Below, one piece after another: positions 59,221 through 64,000 of a stretch of 64,000 nt of DNA (the stretch's first letter is position 1; each line of letters opens with the position of its first letter). A program made the position numbers and the translations under genes. The notes beneath the pieces were generated by a model. The model saw only the letters and a list, made by a program, of their open reading frames with translations, ran no database searches and was not told the origin of the DNA. Source of the stretch: Microvirga calopogonii (GTDB taxonomy: Bacteria; Pseudomonadota; Alphaproteobacteria; Rhizobiales; Beijerinckiaceae). The DNA lies in assembly GCF_003347665.1 (NCBI RefSeq), contig NZ_QDGA01000003.1, positions 62,001 through 126,000 on the forward strand, read 5' to 3'.

Positions 59221-59835
59221 TTACCGCTCTTCCGAGCCACCTTTGGATAATGGGCGCTGCTGCTGGCCGCTATGGGCTCGGGCTGAGCGTTTGGGGGGCT
59301 TCTCGTCGCCGGTGGAGGATGTCGAGCGTCCACCCGACTGGCTCGCCGTGGGATGACCACGCACCAAAGTACCTTTCGGCACATCCACCGCATTGCCGGG
59401 CGCCGGGACGCGGGCGCGGGAAGCAGCGCCGCCGCTCATGCCGGTCGGGCCCGTCGTGCCTTCGGTCTGTGCTGCCCGAGGAGCCGGACTCTTGGCGGCA
59501 GTCGTGTTCACGCCCTCGGCGATCTCCTCGTTCGACAGCTGGAAGCCCGCATCGTCGTCTTCCTCCTCGGGCACTTCCTTGAAGGAATGAAGGCCGGCCT
59601 TTGAACCGCTCGTCGGGCGGTTGTCGTCCACGTGATCGATATCGAGATCGGGATCGAGCTTCTTGGACGCACCCATGATGCCTGTGGCTTTCGCAGCGGC
59701 GCGCTTGGTGTTGCCGACATCGTTGCGCTGGGTCGGGCCTGCAACGAAATCATCGCCGGTCTCTTCCTGGGCGACCTCGTTCAGCACCTCATCCACTGGC
59801 GGCTCCGGCAGACGGCCACGCTTGTCCTGTGCCAT
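59221..59835 (-). CDS. disordered acidic hypothetical protein
   Basis: The 204-residue product is hydrophilic and low in hydrophobic residues. It contains acidic stretches (LDPDLDIDHVDDNRP, KEVPEEEDDDAGFQ) and Ala/Pro/Thr/Ser-rich parts. It has no signal or membrane segment and is probably intrinsically disordered. The family is unknown. It has a perfect EcfG-like promoter in its upstream gap, suggesting induction in stress or stationary phase. Confidence 0.65.
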   Translation of the reverse strand: MAQDKRGRLPEPPVDEVLNEVAQEETGDDFVAGPTQRNDVGNTKRAAAKATGIMGASKKLDPDLDIDHVDDNRPTSGSKAGLHSFKEVPEEEDDDAGFQLSNEEIAEGVNTTAAKSPAPRAAQTEGTTGPTGMSGGAASRARVPAPGNAVDVPKGTLVRGHPTASQSGGRSTSSTGDEKPPKRSARAHSGQQQRPLSKGGSEER

Positions 59836-59893
59836 GGGCTATTCCTCTTCTTGGGTTTCGGTCAGGCCTTGCTGGCCTTCATTTCCAGGAGGC

Positions 59894-59919
59894 AACGTCC
59901 CGTCCAGGACGGGTGTTCC
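59894..59919 (-). promoter_or_regulatory. EcfG-like general stress promoter
   Basis: On the minus strand GGAAC (59915-59919) and CGTT (59894-59897) are 17 nt apart, a perfect EcfG consensus. The start of the downstream acidic-protein gene (59835) is 59 nt from the -10. Confidence 0.6.
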
Positions 59920-59955
59920 GGCCCCGCATCATCGAAGAAACGGGACCGAACGTCC

Positions 59956-60678
59956 TTATTGGCCGAGCTCTTTCTGCATGTCCTGCAGCAGCGCCAGATG
60001 CTCGTTGATCTGACCGCGCGCGAGCTTGGCCAAGTTCGTCATCTCACGATTGCCGGAGGCCTGTTGGAGATGGCTCTCCTGAAGCTTCAGCAGCTCCTGA
60101 TGTCCCTCGATCTGCATCGCGACGTAATCCTTGTCGAAAGCCGGGCCCGGCTGGGCCTTCGACAGGCGCTCCATGGCCTGCGCGTCCTTCTGCGGTAGCT
60201 CGGGGGCTGTCGCAGCGGATTGCCGTGCGCCCTGCGTGGTGGAGGCGGTGGCGCTCGGATCGGCGAAGGAACGCATGATGTCGGTGAGCAGGTTCTGCTC
60301 GGCGATCTCGAAATTCGCGAACTGCTTGACGCGCGGATTCTGAGCCTTGCTGTGTGCAAAGTTCGACTGCTGCAGCGACACGGTGCTCAGTCTCAGCATC
60401 TGCTCGACATATTGCCGGTCGACCTGCGATTGCTGCTGGCCCATGGCGGCCGGCGCGCTGGCCTGTCCCTGGCGCATGGGGGACTGCGTGTCCTGCGGGG
60501 CGCCACCTTGCTGCGTGCGCTGCTGGCGCTGCTGGGCGTTCTGGCCGAGAGCCGGATTCACCTGTGTTTCGGCGGGCTGCGGCGTGGTGGGCTGCGTGAT
60601 GGCCTGGTTCTGCTGCTGAGCGAGGGCGGGAAGGCTGATAGCGGCCATGAGGCCGGCAACCACGAGGCTGCGTGACAT
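59956..60678 (-). CDS. DUF4142 family exported protein
   Basis: The 240-residue protein starts at ATG 60678 after AGGAGA. A signal peptide (SRSLVVAGLMAAISLPALAQ) is followed by a Gln/Pro/Thr-rich linker (about 25-90). A ferritin-like helical DUF4142 domain then has YVEQMLRLSTVSLQQSNFAH, FEIAEQNLLTDIM, and LLKLQESHLQQ. The family is commonly stress-linked and its biochemical role is not established. A weak GGAAC-N15-CGTG match lies upstream. It is divergent from the protease gene. Confidence 0.8.
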   Translation of the reverse strand: MSRSLVVAGLMAAISLPALAQQQNQAITQPTTPQPAETQVNPALGQNAQQRQQRTQQGGAPQDTQSPMRQGQASAPAAMGQQQSQVDRQYVEQMLRLSTVSLQQSNFAHSKAQNPRVKQFANFEIAEQNLLTDIMRSFADPSATASTTQGARQSAATAPELPQKDAQAMERLSKAQPGPAFDKDYVAMQIEGHQELLKLQESHLQQASGNREMTNLAKLARGQINEHLALLQDMQKELGQ

Positions 60679-60824
60679 CAAGTTTCTCCTGCGAGCAAGT
60701 TGTGAGAGCGAACGTTTGCGGGAGAAATTTGTTCGAGCACGTAGTCTCAGCTGATCGTTCCTGCTCAGGCCGAACTTCGAGCAAGCGTGTCCGTTGTGAG
60801 ACTGAGCGAACGAAGGGAAGAACG

Positions 60825-61928
60825 ATGCAGGACCGGGCAACACGAGTCGTCATGCTGGTGATCGCGGCGCTGCTCGCGATCTTCGTGCTCCAGCCTTACG
60901 TGACGGGCTACTTGTTTTCGGCCAGGGAGCCGCGTCCTGTCGCGGCGCGCGGGGATCTGTCCGAGTACGAGCAATCGACAATCCGCGTTTTCGAGACCGT
61001 TGCGCCCTCCGTGGTCCAGGTGGTCGCCTTGTCCGGGCGTGGCCCCGCGGGAGGGCAGCCGGCGGGATCGGGTACCGGGTTCATCTGGGATGCCGCGGGC
61101 CACGTGGTCACGAACCACCACGTGGTCGAGAACGGCGCGTCCTTCGTGGTGCGGCTCGCATCCGGCGAGGTGCTGCCCGCGGATGTGGTCGGCCGGGCGC
61201 CGAACTACGATCTCGCCGTGCTGCGGGTTCAGCGCCAAGGGGGATTGCCGGCGCCCGTCGCTGTTGGAAGATCGGCCGATCTCAAAGTCGGACAGACCGC
61301 CTATGCCATCGGCAACCCGTTCGGACTCGACCAGTCCCTCACGACCGGCATCATCAGCGCGCTCAAGCGCCGTCTGCCCACGAGCGGCGGACGCGAGGTC
61401 GCGGACGTGATCCAGACCGACGCGGCGATCAATCCAGGCAATTCGGGCGGCCCGCTGCTCGATTCCGCAGGTCGCCTCATCGGCGTCAATACGGCGATCT
61501 TCTCGCCGTCCGGCACCAATGCGGGCATCGGCTTCGCCATTCCCGTCGACGTGGTCAACCGCGTGGTGCCGGAGCTGATCCGCAGCGGTCGCGTGCCGAC
61601 GCCGGGCATCGGGATCCTGGCGGGGGACGAGACGCTCGCGGCTCAACTCGGCGTGAACGGCGTGATCGTGGCGGAGGTCGTGCCGGGCTCGCCCGCCGAA
61701 CGGGCCGGATTGCGCGGCGTCGATCTCCGTGCTGGCGTCATCGGCGACGTGATCGTCGGTGTGGGGGATGATCCCGTGCGGCACCTGTCTGATCTGACGG
61801 ACCGGTTGGAGCGCACCGGCGTGGGGAACACGGTGTCCCTCACGATTCTCAGGAACAATCAGCGGCAGGATGTCAACGTGGCGGTCGTCGACGTGGGAGA
61901 ACAAACGCCGCGCTCTCGCAGACCATAA
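60825..61928 (+). CDS. membrane-anchored DegP/DegS-like serine protease
   Basis: The 367-residue S1C protease has an N-terminal membrane anchor (VVMLVIAALLAIFVLQPYV). The trypsin-fold domain has the catalytic residues His99 (VTNHHVV), Asp129 (NYDLAVL) and Ser207 (NPGNSGGP). A single C-terminal PDZ domain (about 265-350) contains GVIVAEVVPGSPAERAGLRG. The one PDZ and the anchor resemble DegS rather than DegP. It probably degrades misfolded periplasmic proteins. It is divergent from the DUF4142 gene. Confidence 0.88.
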   Translation: MQDRATRVVMLVIAALLAIFVLQPYVTGYLFSAREPRPVAARGDLSEYEQSTIRVFETVAPSVVQVVALSGRGPAGGQPAGSGTGFIWDAAGHVVTNHHVVENGASFVVRLASGEVLPADVVGRAPNYDLAVLRVQRQGGLPAPVAVGRSADLKVGQTAYAIGNPFGLDQSLTTGIISALKRRLPTSGGREVADVIQTDAAINPGNSGGPLLDSAGRLIGVNTAIFSPSGTNAGIGFAIPVDVVNRVVPELIRSGRVPTPGIGILAGDETLAAQLGVNGVIVAEVVPGSPAERAGLRGVDLRAGVIGDVIVGVGDDPVRHLSDLTDRLERTGVGNTVSLTILRNNQRQDVNVAVVDVGEQTPRSRRP

Positions 61929-62028
61929 AGAGAACACAACTTTGGTAGGGGCTGATTTGTTTCCTCGAAGTCGAAACTTTCTCGAAGGCCCGCCGTTAGT
62001 CATCGAACCTTCACCAACGGAGGAGCGA

Positions 62029-62469
62029 ATGAAACCTGACAGCACCGAACCCAATATCCTGGTGCAAAGCTCGGCAGTCGATCTGGGCGATATATTTCCC
62101 GAATACGCGAAGACCAACATCAATCAGGTCGCCGGCAAATATTTCGGCCACTTGAGTGCGGCATCGGTCTACGTCACGCGGGAAGGCATCACCTATCGCT
62201 GCACGGTAAACATGCAGATGGGCGCCCTCAAGATGATGACGGGCGAAGCCAAGAACAAGGATCTCTACGCCGCCTTCCGGGCTGCGCTGCAGAAGACGGC
62301 CAAGCAGCTTCGCCGCTCGAAGCGTGAACTGCGTGAGGACAAGGCGGCGCGCACCGACAAGGACATGCTCCTGCGTGAAGGAACTGCCCCGCGTCGCACG
62401 CAGAGGCGCAGCGAAGAGGCCGCACCGGCGGCCAACGACGAGGGCGACTACCGCGTCGCTGCTGAATAA
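62029..62469 (+). CDS. short HPF/RaiA-like ribosome hibernation factor
   Basis: The 146-residue protein aligns with the HPF/sigma-54 modulation family: FPEYAKTNINQVAGKYFGHL, VTREGITYRCTVNMQMG, then KNKDLYAAFRAALQKTAKQL RRSK-type helix. HPF dimerises or blocks ribosomes in stationary phase. The long C-terminal domain of most alphaproteobacterial HPF is missing; a short basic/acidic tail (about 40 residues) replaces it. GGAGGAGCGA is a strong ribosome binding site for the ATG 62029. It may be a paralogue of the main HPF. Confidence 0.75.
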   Translation: MKPDSTEPNILVQSSAVDLGDIFPEYAKTNINQVAGKYFGHLSAASVYVTREGITYRCTVNMQMGALKMMTGEAKNKDLYAAFRAALQKTAKQLRRSKRELREDKAARTDKDMLLREGTAPRRTQRRSEEAAPAANDEGDYRVAAE

Positions 62470-62588
62470 TCCGACACTGTAAGCCGTTGCGACATCCGGC
62501 GGTCATCGCCAGGAAGGTCGCCTGTGTTTCTCCGCAATGTCCTGGCCGGGAACGACCTCTCCCGGCCAGAACGCGCCGCGACGGCTTG

Positions 62589-62636
62589 GAGCATCGGACC
62601 CAAAAGTGGGTCCACTTTTGGGATCCAATCCGATGG
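62589..62636. repeat. dispersed palindromic repeat, family A, copy 3
   Basis: GAGCATCGGACCCAAAAGTG GGTCC... with CCACTTTTGGGATCC and a CCGATG end is the most symmetrical copy. It lies in the gap of about 220 bp between the HPF-like gene and the GGDEF-EAL gene. Confidence 0.8.
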
Positions 62637-62687
62637 TCAACTCCCTGAGCTGGCGCATCGTGCGGCCCTCTGGGTTCGCACGATGCG

Positions 62688-64000
62688 CTAGTCTCCGACC
62701 GCGCGCATGAGGGGCCTCGGCGGCTCCATGAGGTTGTCAGAGATCAACTGCATGAATTCCATGATCGGCGCCGGGCGGCCGAACAGGTAGCCCTGTGCTT
62801 CCGCGCAGCCTTCGAGACCGAGGAACCGCAGTTCCTCGGATGTCTCGACACCTTCGGCGATGACGGGAAGCCCCAAGCCCCTCCCGAGCCCGAGTACGGC
62901 GCGCACGATGGCGGCCGCCTGAGGATTCGCATGAACCGCCTGGATGAAGGAGCGGTCGATCTTAATCTTGTCGAACGGGAAGGCGCGCAGGTTCGAGAGC
63001 GAGGAATAGCCCGTACCGAAATCGTCCATGGCGATGTTGACGCCGATCTCCTTCAGTCTCTGGAGCGAGAGGAGCGCGCGGTTGGGGTCGCGGATCAGCG
63101 CCGTCTCGGTAATTTCGATCTCGAGCCGTTTCGCCGGCAGATTCGTCTGATTCAAGGTGGCCTGGACGAATTCCACGAAGCCGTCGCTGGTGAGTTGCAA
63201 CGCCGAGACATTCACCGCGACGGTCAGCGGCCGTCGCCAGCTCGCGGCCTCCCGGCAGGCCTCCCGCATCACCCATTCGCCGATCTTCAGGATGAGCCCA
63301 CTCTCTTCAGCGATCGGAATGAAGACGGCGGGCGAGACACTGCCGCGCGTCGGGTGGTTCCAGCGCAGCAGGACCTCGAACCCGTTCACCTCGCCCGTAT
63401 CGACCTGCGCCTGCGGCTGATAAGCGAGACTCAGTTCGTTATTGGCGATGGCGCCGCGCAGGTCGTGTTCGATGCTGCGGCGTTCCCGGATCTGGGCTCC
63501 CATGGACGCCTCGAAGAACCGATAGGTGCCTTTGCCCTCCGTCTTTGCGCGGTAGAGGGCCGCGTCGGCGCTGGAGAGCAGCTCTGTACGGTCCTTTCCG
63601 TCGGCGGGATAGAGTGCGATGCCGACGCTGACCGAGAGGAGCCCCGCCGGAACGCCCTCCTCGTCCCACTTGAGGCTTTTGAGGAGCCTGTCGGCGAGCT
63701 GGCCCGCCTGGGCGGGATCGGTCACGTGAGGCGCGATGATGGCGAACTCGTCACCGCCGAGACGCGCGAACATCTGTCCGTCCAGGAGGACCGAGGAGAG
63801 ATGCTTCGCGATGTCCTGAAGTACCCGGTCGCCGGTGGCATGGCCGTAGAGGTCGTTGACATCTTTGAAGCCGTCGAGGTCGAGGCACAACAGCGCCATC
63901 TGCCGTTTGGTTCTCCGATGCAGGCGGATCTCGCGGTCAAGGCGGAGATCGAAACTCGCGCGATTGTCGAGGCCGGTGAGTGCATCGTGATGAGCGAGAT
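62688..64000 (-). CDS. GGDEF-EAL cyclic di-GMP signalling protein, partial
   Basis: The C-terminal 437 residues or so are visible; the gene begins beyond the right edge, since the frame continues upstream of the first Met with AHHDALTGLDNRASFDLR, the usual GGDEF start. The active GGDEF (LGGDEFAII) is intact, so it may synthesise c-di-GMP. The EAL domain has EVLLRWNHPTRG, DDFGTGYSSLSNL and VIAEGVETSEEL, so its metal and catalytic residues look kept too. Which activity wins cannot be told. N-terminal sensor domains are outside the window. Confidence 0.88.
   Translation of the reverse strand, partial: LAHHDALTGLDNRASFDLRLDREIRLHRRTKRQMALLCLDLDGFKDVNDLYGHATGDRVLQDIAKHLSSVLLDGQMFARLGGDEFAIIAPHVTDPAQAGQLADRLLKSLKWDEEGVPAGLLSVSVGIALYPADGKDRTELLSSADAALYRAKTEGKGTYRFFEASMGAQIRERRSIEHDLRGAIANNELSLAYQPQAQVDTGEVNGFEVLLRWNHPTRGSVSPAVFIPIAEESGLILKIGEWVMREACREAASWRRPLTVAVNVSALQLTSDGFVEFVQATLNQTNLPAKRLEIEITETALIRDPNRALLSLQRLKEIGVNIAMDDFGTGYSSLSNLRAFPFDKIKIDRSFIQAVHANPQAAAIVRAVLGLGRGLGLPVIAEGVETSEELRFLGLEGCAEAQGYLFGRPAPIMEFMQLISDNLMEPPRPLMRAVGD

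Noticed and set aside
60735..60765. GGAAC-N15-CGTG before the DUF4142 gene as an EcfG promoter
   Set aside because: Both the spacer and the -10 deviate from consensus. It is only a weak possibility and is not listed as a feature.

Overview
The window is high-GC, gene-dense chromosomal DNA from an alphaproteobacterium, most likely of the order Hyphomicrobiales (Rhizobiales), near Methylobacteriaceae such as Microvirga. The reasons are the pyrB-pyrC'-plsY-dprA gene order, the HWE-type histidine kinase, EcfG-like stress promoters (GGAAC-N16/17-CGTT), a lysine/alanine-tailed TopA, and dispersed REP-like palindromes in intergenic gaps. The genus is inference. Nearly all genes are core housekeeping or conserved accessory genes. 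I saw no phage, transposase, CRISPR array, tRNA or rRNA.

Layout. 0-2.2 kb: a frameshifted SPW-repeat membrane gene at the left edge, a small hypothetical gene, an SGNH hydrolase and a secreted Tyr/Gly-rich repeat protein. 2.2-14 kb, mostly minus strand: rpmG, a NUDIX hydrolase, a DUF983 protein, rnr, parE, a small stress-type membrane protein, an MgtC-like protein, topA and an AidB-like acyl-CoA dehydrogenase. 14.2-18.3 kb, plus strand: pyrB, a pyrC homologue lacking its zinc motif, plsY and dprA. 18.3-22.6 kb: arfB and the EF-P lysylation module, with epmB-epmA divergent from efp. 22.7-27.5 kb: an aminotransferase, then Ppx/GppA, rlmE and a galactose/arabinose 1-dehydrogenase, then a secreted protein. 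27.5-29.9 kb, minus strand: a dienelactone hydrolase and an MFS exporter. 30-35.6 kb: guaB, a MAPEG protein, a tiny lipoprotein, rsmB, guaA and an ArsC-like protein.

35.7-40.3 kb holds an HWE histidine kinase next to a degenerate 3' relic of a TRAP permease gene, followed by an intact TRAP dctM/dctQ pair. 40.6-45.4 kb: NnrU, a YfgM-like protein, der, a DUF2125 protein, ChaC and an unknown conserved protein with an unusual promoter/operator. 45.6-51.8 kb: a PlsC-like acyltransferase, a YdcF-like protein, ftsX, ftsE, hpt, tspO and a Cys/Met-metabolism PLP enzyme. 52-57.5 kb: a Tat-exported CpdB-like nucleotidase, an unknown secreted protein, a YihY family protein and an EamA exporter. 57.5-62.5 kb looks like a stress-response neighbourhood: a small TFPASDP protein, a TRAP binding protein, a disordered acidic protein behind a perfect EcfG-like promoter, a DUF4142 protein, a DegP-like protease and a short HPF-like ribosome hibernation protein. 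The window ends inside a GGDEF-EAL gene.

Functional links: purine salvage and GMP synthesis (guaB, guaA, hpt), pyrimidine synthesis (pyrB with a probably structural pyrC'), translation quality control (efp/epmA/epmB, arfB, rnr, rsmB, rlmE, der, HPF), DNA topology and uptake (topA, parE, dprA) and cell division (ftsEX). The more unusual points are the inactive-looking PyrC', the TRAP relic beside a kinase, the EcfG-like promoters and the dispersed palindromes, one of which supplies coding sequence to the genes beside it.
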